A stretch of 64,000 nucleotides of DNA from contig JAZGTH010000031.1 in NCBI GenBank assembly GCA_036877525.1, forward strand, positions 4,692,501 through 4,756,500. Reading direction: 5' to 3'. Source of the DNA: Chromobotia macracanthus (Eukaryota > Chordata > Actinopteri > Cypriniformes > Botiidae). The notes beneath the pieces are model-generated. The model searched no databases. It was not told the DNA's origin and saw only the letters and a list, made by a program, of their open reading frames with translations. The translations under genes were made by a program, and so were the position numbers. Shown here one piece after another: positions 10,401-25,400 of this stretch (positions are counted from its first letter, which is position 1; each line of letters starts with the position of its first letter).

Positions 10401-13400
10401 CACCATTTCTCCTTCATCATGTGCAGCTTTCCTTCTTCCTGTAGTTGCAGGATGGCGATGGTCACCTTGTCTCGGTATGGCGAGCCTGCAAGGAATCGGA
10501 TGTTAAGGCTAGTGTTGTTTGATGCTGGTCCAGGAAATCTGTTTCAGGTTTTATTTTGTTCCAGGAAATCTGTTCCTGGAAATCTGTTCCAGTGTTTATT
10601 CTAACACACCTGCCTGTCATTTTCAAGCAAACTCAGGTGAAAACAGGTGGTCAGGGTTTGGCTGGTTAGCTTCAAACGTTTGTGCCTGCTGGTAGATGCC
10701 ATAATTATACCATCATGTGGGCAAAATAACATTTTAGAACTTACCATATGAGAATTTCCAACTTCCTATTTGGAAAAGTGCAACAGAATGACTTAATAAA
10801 TTATGTTATACAAACATGGAAGCAAACAGAGTTTAGTTTAGTTTTAATCAACTAAAAGCAGTGCTACTTTCCAAGCACTGGACAACAGAACTTCAAGTTG
10901 GAGATCACACAGGAATATCCAACATCTGACTTTGGATAGAATGCAGTAACAGAGCAAAGCCTAAACTAAATCAAGCATAGCAATTCAAATTCAACAGGAA
11001 CTTATCAATTTGAGCAGTACAAACAATAAATGCTCCAGACAAAAGAAACAAAGTGCATTAAGGTGCATATTGGAGAAAGATGGCCCACATTTCACCTGAG
11101 GCTGGTCAGACAGGGGTTATGAACTGTCAGGGGTTATGGGCTGCTTGTTCAGCAAGTCTTATTCAAGGCACTGTTCATCAATGGGTGCACAAAGGTGCAG
11201 GTCATTACCTATGGGGGTGCCGACTCCATAGCCCTTAGAGTCTATCAGGCCGCCGACCTGAGTGAGGTTACAGTTCCTCTGGGTGATGTACTCTATGCTG
11301 GTGGACTCCATGAGGAGGGCGTAATCAGTGGTCAGGACTCTGGTGATCCCTTCCTTGTTATTCTTCACCAGTGCTGTGTTTTTCCTACTGCTCATGAAGG
11401 CCCACATCTTCTCGTACGTTGAAATTTTTGATTTCTGAAAGACAAAGAATGTCAAACAGTAAGCATTGTGTTTCAAACTTCCAAAAGGATGACACTGACT
11501 GAATCGATATGTCTTTTAATTATGGAAAGGTCTCGTCTTTGGATCTCGGTAGCTGTTACCGTAGCTGCTGGTATTAGCTTTTCAAGTTTCATAAGTTTCC
11601 TCTGATCTCTCATTAGTCTGGAGTAAAATAGAATAAGTTGCTTTCTTAGCTCTCTCTAAATAATGAACAGTGCATATGTGTAACCCATGCACATAGGACA
11701 GGTCACTGGATTTATATATATGGATTAGTGACATTCCTGGAATTTTAGATGGCTAGATTGGCGAGGGTAAAGAAGGATTTAAATTGGATTTGCTGTTTAC
11801 ATTAAAGGAATTAGAAAAAGTCTTAGATGATCTGTGGCAGGAAAAAAAATACTAAGACTGTCACCTTTGAATAAATGAACTGCACCTGATTGTGAGAATT
11901 TAAAGGAGAATTTCAAAGAGCAAAAAGTGTCCGCTTATGCTACTACAACAATTTATGCTAAAATTATGCTAATTTACATATGAAGGTGTGTTTGTGCTTG
12001 AAAGAATAAAATTAACTGAATAACCAATACACATTGCACAGCCCTAAGAAGCTTGTTTACTGCCTGCTTAATCTGGGTTACAGATGGTTAGCAAATATGG
12101 TGTTCTCGTAGCTCAACTAGTAGAGCATTGTGTTAGTAATGAAAAGGTTGTGGGTTTGAAACCCAGGGAACACACGGACTGATAAACTGTATATCTTGAA
12201 TGCACTGTAAGTTGCTTTGGATAGTGGAAAGTGTCTGCCAAATGCATAAATTAAATGAATTAGACATCCCTCCAACAAGTATGGAGGGAAATTTATTGGG
12301 TGTGATGTTTCTCGGTTAACACTCAAAGCGCATCTGTCTGTGACTTTGAATCAGTTTTATTAGTTTGTATCCTATCATGAGACAGACGCCAAAGATTGAT
12401 CGCCTTTTTACTTCCCAGCAAAAAACCAATACATTTACTCCTAAAAGGCCCAGCTCCTCCTGTACAGGTAGGGCTCTTGTAAAATTGATATTTTGCTCAA
12501 ATCTATTTGTGAGTGTTTGGATTATAGCTACTTGGTTCTGCTGTATATTTTAATAGCTTTTTTGTGAAGCGCCGGGGCAAATCGATCCAGCTCGTAAGAT
12601 GGAAGACAAAATGTTACCTTAAAGAAAGTCATCGTGGATCCATCTTTTACAGCTCCATATTCAATTCTAGTCTGCTTGGCCAGATCATCAGCAGAATCGA
12701 TCGGGGAGTCCATTCTCTCCACTGTGAGAAAAGCAGCCAGGTTGGCCGTATAGGAAGATATGATGATTAAAGTGAAGAACCACCAAATGCCTCCCACGAT
12801 TCGGGTGGACAGTGCTTTGGGCATCAGCTCCGATCCTGATATAGCAAACAAGTGTTCAGAAAAACATGTACAGAACAGCGTCTTCAGTATTTAAATGCTG
12901 TATAAAAAGCTTGAGAAAAAGTCTAGCGTTATTTGTTTGCAGATGAAAATTGGGTTTGATATTACAGTATGTATATAATGCAATGAAATGCATATCATTT
13001 TAAGTGTAACCTAAGTACTAAACACCTTGTGGAGCCACTGTTTGTTCAATTGTGCACACACATACACAAATTAAAACACACTTGTGTGTAAACACATCAA
13101 GTAGTGTGATGTTTTTTTTAAATGAGGAAACAAAAGTCGCTTTTGCCTTTGAGTTATTAGTTCTGACACTACTGACTAGCAAACAATACTACTGTATATT
13201 TTTGTGTATTAATATTAGCATACTTATATTTGTTTTTGTTTGTACTGTAGATTAATGAGAAGGCTTTTCTTGCCTCCCTGGAGAAAACACCTCTGATAAA
13301 CATGCAGTCGCATGCACACACACATACTCAAACAATCCCTCACACACACTGTTTCCCTGCATTTTGCTATAGACCACCGTGACAGCCTAAACAGGTTTAT

Positions 13401-16400
13401 TTTTAATCATGGGCCAATTTTACATTTGCCTTCATTACACTTATTCTAAATTTGAACCTCTAGGTTCATGATTAATCTAATGTGTGTTATGCTAACTGCA
13501 GTAGGAAAACTAAGACCTCTAATAGATCACTAAAATATAAAACGATATATAAAATATATTTTTTTATAAAGAGAAATATAAAGAACTCTATCTGTGCCAA
13601 AATGTAACAAAGGCCACAATACTTGAGCCTGGAATGAACTTTCTTGTACCTGCAGAGGTTACTTTACCATAAGCAAAGTCACCATTTTGATTAACTGGGT
13701 GTTATAAAGATATATGGGTGGGGAGTTTTCTATTAATTGATTATTAGGTAGCAGTTTGGTAGTTAGAAAGACAGACCCCTGATACTGATTTATGACACTG
13801 ATAACCGTTGATTGTCATTCATGCATGAACACACATTGTGGTTGCTTGTAAAAATGACAGCACAATTTCACAGTGCGCGTGTGCGTGTACACTTGTTTAA
13901 GCGAATCTGACAAAACCTATTTTACACCAATTCGTGGATGTCACTCTTCATTTAGGACATAGTACAACTACTCAAAACCAAAAGATGCATTTGTAAATTT
14001 CTGTATGCTGTCATTGTGGCTAATCTCAGATCATTTGCATAACCAGACGCTAGCTAGCTACCCACATTACTCTTAAATTGCACAGGGGATAACACACCTG
14101 TCAATCATAACTCTTATTTTATTACAGCGTAAGACGAGATGGATCACCATATCAATCAGAAAAACAAATGCAAAAATCGTCTGAACAGTTCACAAAACTC
14201 AAAACCGAACAGCAGGCTTTGCATAACTTGAATAATCCTCTTAAATATTGTTTTGTCAACTTAAGGACAAAAACAAACAGCAAAAATGTTCTCATTTGTA
14301 TTCCGCTGAATGCTTTAATTGATAGGATGTCTAGAAAGAAAACAAGGTTTATTCAGTAACCTCATGTAGGTGGTTTAGCTCTGGTAGGTAATATTGCATA
14401 AATAACAAAACAAATACATTACCACCTAAATCAGCCTAATGAGGACTATGTGTGTGTGTGTGGGTTTCACAGAGTGTGTTCATCATAAATATTTCTCCAT
14501 AGTATTTTAATTTTTTCCTCCAGGTGATCATGGCCATAACAGTCAAGGTTAATTGCACAAAAACTGTCAAAATTGCACCTTCTCTCTAACCCCTAGAATT
14601 AAAATAGAATTAACCTATTTTTTGCTGCTTTAACTTTAAGATGCTTATGTAAAAAGCCACTTTGTATGATGACAGTGTGTGATATGAGCTGTGTTTTTTT
14701 ATATACACTAACAGCTGCTCCATTCGTCAATAAAAGCCTTTTTGCAAAGCCTGTTGTAATACTAGAAGCAAAAACAGCACAATGTGTGGTGAACATTCTC
14801 CATAGTATTAATTACATGCCAGCTGCAATAGCATCTTCTATCATTTAGAAATTGGATCAGTGCTACTTCCTCCTCATTCACTGTGAGTGGGTGGGCTGAG
14901 TTGCTCAACCCTGAATGTGCATTGTTGACATGTCAATTTAAGTCAGTCAGATAAATGCATTGACACCACCAAACTGTGGGCAATCTAAATGAGCTGTTTC
15001 TGCAGCAGGAATGTATCATAAAATGAGTGTCTTAAAACATAATGTTAGTGACCCAAAGTGGCCAAACTTTAACACTTACATATGACATGCATGCAGCTTC
15101 CAAATGCTTCTATCCAAAGTGACGTCATGGTTCAATTTATCAAAATCTGCATGTTCCCTCGGAATGAAACCCATGACCTTGCCGTGGCTAGCGCTGCTAA
15201 CGCCATGTTCTACCCTGAAGCTACGCAAACTTTCTAAACTAAATTCAAAACTCCCTCTTCATGGTTGAATGGCCATTCTGATGTAAATAAGACTTAACTA
15301 ATATTTCAGTGTAAAACTCTGTGACATCAAACTATGCTGGATAATGATACGTCCGGTTCGCCAGTGCTCATTAAAACCGCTCTTGCCGTTTCACACTCCC
15401 TGCGCACCTGACAGGTCATCCATTTTGGTTCATACCTTCCGTAGCAGAACCTACAGACCCTGCTTCAACAAACATCGGACCCATTACACAAGAGGAATCT
15501 CAGCTATAACGCTGCAAGCCGGAAAAATCTATTTAACATCAACTGGTTATGGCTTATAACTGTGGTGGTGATGTGTTGTCATGTTTAAACCACCACATGG
15601 AAAAGTTCTGGAACTTGGTTAATGTAGAATGAATAGAGGGTAATATACACTACAGTGCCCTCAAAAAGTGTTTTGACATATAAGCAATGCATAACAAAAA
15701 TCAGTTAGTGACACTGCATCGTCTAACAACAGCAGAACTAACTAGCCATTTTTGCGACAACTTTTTTGAGTATTCTTAACCATTTTGAGTAAATGTGAGA
15801 TTCCCTTAAGCTCACACAGGTCTCCTACCAGAGTAACCACAGGTGTAGTTCATCACATTAACTGTTGACTTATGTGAAATGCTAAAATACATGCTATTTA
15901 GTTTTGGTTTTGTCTAATGCAATTAATTCATGCACTGTAATTAATAATTAGGCTCTAATAGCACACCACATGGTTTAGCCTGTATATACACACACCATTT
16001 AAAAACAACACACACAAAATATTTTCTCTGATAATGTGAAATTGCATATGTATGGCTGCATTTGTCATTTGTTATAATTTAGTCATTTTATTGGCTAAAA
16101 CAATGCCTCAAACTACAATTTGGGTTGTGCACAATATACCTTGACGCATCAGTGCCGCGACTCCAAACCATAAACTGTTGAGCAGTGTGAAGTTGTTCTC
16201 GATGACTTCAGAGGAAGGGTTGCAGGGGTGAGGATTATACCACTCATATGGCGTAAACCTAGATCCACACAAAACAAACAGTGGTCTGATGTGTGTGTTT
16301 CTAATAAGTATTATTATTGCACTTGAGAGGCGTCAGTGTTCGGTCAATTCAAAACTGCTTTGCAGAGCAGCTGAAATCCTTTTCTTGCTACAGGCTATCG

Positions 16401-19400
16401 ATAACTGCTCTGTCTGAAGATTAAAAACGAACTCATTAAATGGGAAAGCCTTCCAGTTTTCTAATCTTTCCGGTTAGCAAAACGTAAGGAAATGTGGACA
16501 GTTTTTCCGAGGTATTCAAATGAACGTCAAACAAGTGCTGCAAATGCTGTTTCTATAGCTCAACTGGTAGAGCATTGTGTTAGCTGTGTAAAAGTTGTGG
16601 GTTCAATCCAGGGGACACATAGGCTGATAAAATGTAAACATTGAATTTGCTGTAAGTCGCTTTGGACTGAAAGGGTCTGCCAAATGCATAAATGTAAATG
16701 TTCATATGGTAACATCTAAATGAACTGGTCTTATTAGCCAAAAATATGATTTATTACAACCAAATCAAACTAACTACATTAGATTACACAAAGTAAAGTT
16801 TTTAAAAGATCAGGGAGGGTAGGGCAGCAGTTGCACATTCACTTTTAACAGCCTTCAGCAGAAATTTTATTTTCTGCAATTATACAAGAGTGTTTGAAAG
16901 ACATCCCCTATTCCAACACCCTAATAATTGGGTCATTTATAATACCACCCCATGGTTAATCGATGCCTGATCAGAACACACCACAAGACTCATTTGTCAA
17001 GCCTCACGGTGTGTAGACACACACTCAATAAACTGCAGTGTGTGCCATCAAAGCTGCCAAATTTCAAGATCACCGTTTCAAAGACTCCCTCCGCACTGTA
17101 TCTCAGAACAAATGTGTCACTCAGTGCACATGAACCCACACTAACACTCTGACCCCACCAGATGTCCATTACATGAGTCTGATTGGACACCAATTTCCCT
17201 GTAATTTGCATTTTAATAGAAGCAACCAATCATTTCTGCTCTGATTTGGTATTCTCTCTCACTTGATGTTCTCTTTATGGGACCTTTTGCTCCCTCATAC
17301 AAAATATATATTACCGAGCTACCTGAGAAAGTGCATTATGCATTCATTAGAAAAAAATTGTATCAGGACAACCCTATGACATGAAATGTTTACATCACTA
17401 ATATGTGATCCGACAGCAATATAATAAAGCTTTTGAGCTTTGTTTATTACTTATTGATCTGTTTCAAGATGAATTTTGATTCCGGTATCTCACAAGTTCA
17501 ATGATATCACATGAAAAAAAGACATTACTTTAAATGCACTCCCACAAAGCAATGTGATATAACTCAGCACACTCTGGAGGACACCTTTACATTTTAATGG
17601 ATCAGACGGAAGTCGAGACTGCAAAAACTTCAAAGAGAAATGTGCAAGGGAAACGAACAATTAAAAATTACTGCAAGCTCTTAAGTCACACATAGCAGCA
17701 GTATTTTTCAAATAATAATGTGCCTCTTTATGTGATATCAAACCATGAAACATCTGGGGATCTAAAGATACTTTTGAACAATTGAGTCAATGTTCCTAGA
17801 TCTGTCTAAAGCTCATATTCTTTGCCATTCCGAACACAGAACCACACCTGACGCAGAAGATATGAAGAATTTTTATCCACACCTGGCGATCACAAAGAGA
17901 ACACAGCTCACTCCCAGACAAGCCAGCAGCACGTACATCCAGATGTCAGGGGTGAGCGGATTGAGGAAGGAGAAGACCCCTGGGTTGGTGCCGTTTGGTT
18001 TGCGGTACAGTATGCTTATGCCCAGGGTCATGAAGGGCTTGGAGAAGTCAATAACTTTCTCTCGGACATAAGTGATAGTCAAAGGAGCCACAGCCAGGTC
18101 AGCTATCTGGTTAAGAAGACATAGAAGTTAAGCAGAGAAGAAGTAGTTAAGTGGTTTATAAAACAAGTCCCACCACCTGGCTTTGATGAAATATGACTGT
18201 CTATTCAAAGTTTCCTGTTGTTTTATTAAGCTTGTTTAAACTAAAATATACAAATAGGCTTTTATGTCCACCATATAAGTGCAAATCAATGTGGAAGGAC
18301 AACAGCATTTGTAATACATTTAAAATCAGAGACTCTTTAAATATTCATTAAAATAACCCTTAAATAACCCTTAAAAAATACTTTTAAGGAACTTGCATAC
18401 CTCAGTGTTTTGTAAGCACAATATCAGTCTCTTTGCTGACTTGCAGCCAAAAAATTGACTTAATCAAAGATAAACAAATGAAACCAAATTTGATTACTTC
18501 ATTATATTTTGTAAGCATATCTAGAGAAAAACAAAATACTTCCAGGAAAATATCTTTAATTCCCATGATCTCTGAATTGGATGACAAAAACAAAATTATC
18601 CACTAAAAACTGAACCAGGAATTGGTTGTTAGTGAGTAAAGCTTTAACAGTCTGATGTCAAGGCTGTTGTCCAAAACTGTAATCAGATATAATGGGCCCA
18701 CAAGGAAAGTTTCTACAAAATAAACAGGAACTATAACATTTTGGGAACACTTTTATTTCATTTGGATTCTCATTTATTTCATTTGATTAACCTTTTAAAC
18801 AGGAAGTCAAACATGAGCCATGTGGGTTTGTCATACAGTAGTCTAGTTTTTGTGGCATTATGGGTAATCACTCACATGGTCGACCAGTTCACGAACCATT
18901 CCGTTCCATTCTCCCTTATCATTCTGAGCTCCATATTTTCCATCAGAAACCAGCTTCACTTCATAGGTGAATCCCAGGATGTTGGAGAGCTCCTTCAGCA
19001 GGTCTAGACAGTAGCCTTCAAACCGATCGTTCCCATACAGCACCTTGTCCGACTTTTTATACATAACATAGGGGTTTTCCTATTCAAAAGTACAAAACAC
19101 GTCACAATGCGATTGGTAGAATTTTGAGCAGTCCATTTATTTTAAACCAATCACTGTTTAAAAAAATACTGTATGTTACTTACCAGGATTGTGGTGACAA
19201 TAAGGGTTCTGTTAGCCAGAGAGTCTGTGATATTGTTGTTGTCTTTTCTGTCAGTCAGGTTGAGGCCCGTGTAAGAGTTCCACACGCCAATCTGACAATT
19301 CAGTGTTAAAATGGAAGGTTGAAATTAATACAAGAAACAACAAAAACAAATTAAATGTGAGTTTCAGTTGAATGAATGCGAGTTGTGATACGATGATGAA

Positions 19401-22400
19401 AGGGGAACAGAATAATAAAATACTTCAGGAAGGAATGAAAAGACTAATAATAAGTTATATCCGGTCAATGATAAAACATCTCTTTCTGCGTAAAATATGC
19501 CGTCAAGCACTCATCTTCTGTATTTAATGCATCGCCTATAAATTCAGAGAAGATTTTGTGCACATTAAGTAATTCTTTTGAAATAAATGTAAGAGCTCTT
19601 AGCAATCCATTTGCTCTATTGGTTGTAATTAAAAATAGTGGAGAGAGAGAGAGAAAGAGACAAATATGACGGTTGATAATTTAGTTATAGTTATGTAAAA
19701 ATAAACTGTTTACATTCAGAAAAAAGACATTATAAGTTTGGGAGACGTCCTAAAGCAGACTCAGTACAAGTGCAGGTTGAAGACAGTCAGCTTTAACTAC
19801 TATTTTAAACAACTCAATTATGCAGAAAATGTTTCTGCCATTAACAAAACTATTCTGCTACATACACATTTTTCTCATTAACATAATAATGGGCTTCAAA
19901 TATGGATTAACATAAGAAGCAGCATAAAAAGAAGAGTAAATTAAAAATACAATGGAATACAGCAGTGTTTTTAAATCAGAGAACTGGCCCCACCAGGGGG
20001 CATCAACAAACCTCCAAAGGGACTCAAGAATTATTGATATAATTTAAAATTACACAAAACAAGCATTAAAATAAGATACAAAAATCAAGATATTGATTCT
20101 TAGTGTTTTGGGGGAGATCTCATCCTTAAAGTCAAAAAGATTGAGATCCACTGGAATAGAGCCCTTCCACAACCTTTGGAGAGTTTTAAAGAAGCCATAT
20201 TATGGGGAATCACATTCAAGACCATTGTACTGTGAAAACACCATAACTTTCCTCAACGTTCTGATGTCAGCTGAATATATCTGAACTCGTGACCCACCAC
20301 ATTACATGTCAGCTACATCAGTTTAGTATTCAGACACAGCCCAGCCACTCACAGTGAGGTAACACGGAGGAAGTAACAGAGATACTATTATTCCTAACCT
20401 AATATTGAACTAATGATATGAGTAAAATGTAGAAAAGTCTGTCAAACCTTGAGCTACTTCTGACCATGTATAGCACACGAGGGATCCCAGTGTTTTAAAA
20501 GAGCAGCTGACGCTTACTTTTAACAAGGTCCCTGATCATTTCAGCCTGACCTTCACAGTTTGTGCGGCACATTGTTCGGTCAACCCACCCAATTTTATTC
20601 AAGGTTTTCAAGGAGGCTGTTACGGAACAATGGGATGGCTAGAAACTACATCAGACTTGCAAACTTGCAAAGATCAAAGAACTATAGTATTTCTCAATGG
20701 CTGTATGTAGAGGGTGCCTGGTGCTTGCAACAGCAAGTTGCGGGTTTGATCCCAACGCACATACTGTATTCTTTGGCTAAATGTGCCTGCCAAATGCATA
20801 AATGTCACATAGTTATTAAAACCAAATAATGATTTTTTTTTGGCACATTAAAAACTTACTAGTAAAAGAATTAAAACGCCAGCCAAAGTGCTTGCCTTTG
20901 TTTTTCAGATTAGCCCTTTTGTTAACCAAAGCCTAATCTACTCACTGTTTATGTTTTTCAGTTGTCATACTGCTCAAAGGAGTCTGAAAAGAGAGACTTA
21001 TTCAAATGAACTTTATAAAGTAGATTAGAGCTGCTCCCTGAACATCTGCTGGTGGATTAATGTGCATTTTTCTGCACGCTTGAGTTGCTTACAGGGAAGA
21101 TGTGTTACTTAATGAGCCGAGAAGCATTGTGGGAAAAAGTCTCCTGTTTTACTGTGCTAGATATCGAGTGTGACGATTTACATCCCAGTGAGACAGTCTG
21201 GCAAAAATCTCTTTCCATAAGAAAATGGATTTCTATAGGGATAAGGGGAAGCTGATGGAATGATATCAGGTTTACTGAAGTTCACACAGGGAGGGAAACC
21301 AAACTCTCCACAGATCTTAATCACAAACTTAGGGAATCAACTGGAACAAACCTTTGTCCATAATTTAGTAGGTTGTGATGCACCATTGGGCAAACGCTTT
21401 CAGAAAAGAGTTGCAGAGTTGAGCAGTCAGCATGAGATGAACATGGTCAATACAAAATGATCTGCTTAGTAAATATTCCTGCTTTTGTTTGGCTTTCAAA
21501 CATAACAATATCAGAAATGCATATTAAAGAATCAACTCAGAAGCAAAAATGATTAATTGAATCCACAATAAACAAGCCTGTCCAAAATTGGTAAAATTCT
21601 TGGCTTAAGTAAGTGTGTAAGCAAAAGGTTTTTACTGCCAGGAAATAGTAGGAAGGTGAACAGATCAAGGGAAGCAAACAGAACTGAGTTTCTGGCTGTT
21701 ACCTTCACAGCTTCTCAGCTGACTCACCTTAGCAGCTCCGTCCTCCTTGAGGCTGATGAGGTCTAAGCTGAACTCTCTGCGTAAACCATCAGTCTTGTTA
21801 AGGACTATTCTTCCTGTCAAACCATCCCATTGGGCCTGAGGGGCAAAAACATTGGGGAGAAAAAATGGGTGCACAGTATCTGGTTTACTGCTGTGTCATT
21901 CAATCATAGCTACAACAGCATATTGTGCTGCCTGAAGGCATGTGTCTGTTAACACAAAGACCCAAAGTTTCAAGTAAAATTTTTCCTGGTAAATTACATC
22001 TTACAGGAAAAGAATAATTCCTAATAACTCCAACATCTCAGTTGTTTCTCCTAAACAGCAATATGTTTTTGCTGATGTGTCATGCTGCTCAGATTTGTCT
22101 CCTGAGAAAAGGACCCTCATCATTTGTCTCCTTTAGAGTTTCAGGCGAGATCTCAGCAACAAGTTGTGCACAGGTTTGCAAAGAATTCCAACAACCTGAG
22201 ATTTCAAAATGAGCTCAAACATTTCCTAACATTTCTCAACATTTCTAAACTGAGCTGTGCTAATCACATTTATTTCACAGTTCTATATTCAGTCAAAAAT
22301 TGTCTTATTTGTTTCTAAATCAATTTCCTCTAAATAAATGTAGGAGAAGTAGTGTGGACTACATTGATACCTGAATGACAAAATTGAGAAGGTTTTCGAA

Positions 22401-25400
22401 TTCTGAAAGAGCTTTAATATTTTCCTCTGGTATTTTATTTGAGTTCTCTGTTGTGCAGAAAATTAGATTTTTCAAAAGAAATGCATATTGTCCCCAAAAG
22501 CAAGTGCAAAAACAAGCTACTATACAGTCATCCTATTTCCAGTAGCTATTTTGTCTAGGTTTGTTGTACCAACAATTCAAACAAGAGAGCAGACAATCCC
22601 AGAATTTAATCAGCTGAAAAACCTGAGGAGTAATAGCCCTGTTCAAACCCCCACTGACTTTGATTAGCAGGTGAGATATCACAAAAAGCAGCACTTCTAT
22701 CTTCAAGGTCGCAGTGTTACTCACAGCACATCTCAAAATAAGACAAGTCACCACCTCAGGCTCAGGTGAATGCAGCCTACTATATCAGGAGACACCTGGA
22801 GACTTGATGCTCACCTTGATATGGACCATTAGAGCCATGTTAGTGAGCTGTAATGACCTGGCTAGAATAGTTGTTGTAGAGAATAAACGTACTTTGCATC
22901 TTAATGAGTTAGCACAAATATAAAATAAACACCAAGGAACATCTGGATTTTCAAAAATAACACAGAAGCATTTGCTTCATACTAATTTATCTTGTTGTTT
23001 ACTCTTGTATTCAAAGCGACTTACAGAGACAAGCCCTGCCTCAATAACTACTGACAAGAATTTAGCAAGGCTGTTTTTCCTACAACTGTAACATAAAACG
23101 GTGCCTAAACAGCTGTTTTGCTATTGGGAAAAATAATTGCCCTGTCCATATGACCTGGGTAACATCAGCCAAAAAGGAGATTTTCTTCAGGGGCAGATCA
23201 TTTTGATGGATTATGAAGATTGACTGATTTAATTTTTATTGCAATAACATGCAATATTTGTCAAGAACTAGAATGTGTATTAAAAAATAAACAGGGTCAG
23301 TGTTTTGACTTTCTTTTTGCAACATCGTAGTTTTAGCTAGAAGCTAAGCTAAGGTAAAAGGTTTGGCCGTGTTGCCTTTTTTGTATAATTTAATAATGAC
23401 AGGACTTATTTCCCTTATTGACTTTGAGAAGCTGTGGGTGACGACCGTAACATATGGGATTGAAAACATTTTCGTGCCAAAAATATCATAATGATACTTT
23501 GAAGCCCTACAATTTGGCCCCAAGCCGGGATAAATGTAGTGTAAAACCCCCTACACATATGCTGCCTTTATACTGTGTACCTTGGATGGAATGGCTTTGC
23601 TCTTTGGCTAACATCAGTCTAACACAGTGTAATATAATCAATGCTCCTTAAATGGAGTGTAAAAAAAATTAATGCAGCTTTTTCTGCTACTGTAAAAGAG
23701 CCGTGTAATTTGAAATGAAATGTCACAATACATTTTGTAGGTTGTTTCCTCATAAATAGGCAGCACTCATGAGCAAAACTGCACTCATCAGCATCTCCTG
23801 CCCAATGGCTCATTATAAACAAATTTTACATTACATTTTTACATTTTACAGCTGTCCAGCCTTCTGCCAAAGTTGATTACTTATTCCAAACCTCACAATA
23901 CAGTACGAGTGAAAATTACTTTAATGAATAGGACAGGGAAAGAAAAAGAAAGAGAAAGAGAACCCATATCAATTACCTACTTATATTAGATGAAGAATTT
24001 CAGTGGTTACACATGCAGTTCACAAGATGTGTTTTACTACCCTAAAACATGTCTAGCTCATTAGAAGATTTCACAGCTTAATGTACAATTTGCAGAAATG
24101 TTAAAACACAGAATTTTAGTGTCTTAATGGTGCTGTAATACAGTTTATGGAGTTTATGGATCATTAAAATGCAGCATCTGGACTCATTAGCACTTTGTCT
24201 TTTGCCATGCACTCATTAGCACTTTGTGTTGCCATGTATAGAACATTAACTCCATACTTATACAACTCAAATCTGTAAGATGGAGACAAGCCTAATTGGA
24301 CACTTATAAATGCTTAAAGCTGCGTTAAGTGATGTTAGCTGCCCTGCTAACTTACAACAGACCTAACAACCTAATTTCCCAGGAAAGTACAGCATAGCTA
24401 ATAACTTCTTATTAATATAAGCATACACCCTCTCTCTAAAAGCTCGTCCTTCAGGACACCCATTTCAATGATATCTGTAAGATCATAGCTCTTTGTACTG
24501 TATTCACATGCTATGTTACAGAATTATTATGGTGCAAACTGAGTATCAAAGATTGAAAGTTCTTAGTTCGAACATAGAGCAAACTCAAGCAGGGATATTT
24601 ATTTACCCTCTGTACTACTGGGCCAAACCACCCAGGCCCACCTCTAATGCACTGTAGTGCAATTTAGCATTAAAGACCAGTCATAAAGCCTGTTCTATTT
24701 CCAAGACCTGAAATGAAGGGTCTGTGCCTTTAGAGAGCCTGAACCATTAAGCATGTGAAATTGAAAGCATATCTACAAATGACAGTGAAAGGGTCATTCA
24801 GAAAGGGGTCATTCATAAAGTGCAGGAGCTTAGTTCCTCCACACATGTTTTAGTCCTATCACAGCATTTTTCAAAAAAAAAATTTTTTAATAATTTTTGG
24901 AGTTCTTAGAGTGGACAGACCCACACCACACTCATACATGAAGGAGTGTTTTGACCCCAAAGGCAGAGAGAGCACCCAGCAGTGATCTGAGACATACAAA
25001 GATCAAAACGCAGATGAATCAATAGCCACTATCAGCCTCGTCACTGCCCTGAGAAACAGGTTTGATTGTAAACATGTGTTTATCCAACCTATAAGTCAGA
25101 CATCTGACAAAAGCTGTTTATTAAAGAATATTCATCACATCAACTACACTTCCAACTAGGAAATATAATTTATTTTTCACGAAGTTTGTGCTCAAATTTA
25201 CTCAGGACAGATTTTATCATTAGTCAACTGCAAAAGTGAAAAATTAAATGTTTATATTTTACTTTCAAATACTTAAGTGTAATTAAATGTGAAAAATGGT
25301 AAACTTTCACTCAAATATGTTTTTGGAAAAATAATGAGCTTTTAATTGAGTAAAATTTTGACAGTACCCATATGTTAACTATGTATAATTTCTCTACACT

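Noticed and set aside
21665..21727. Extension of grik1 exon 8 as a 15-residue GluK1-1 type insert
   Set aside because: The read-through VSQLRSCEG has no likeness to the recalled insert, and a GTGAGT donor is present.
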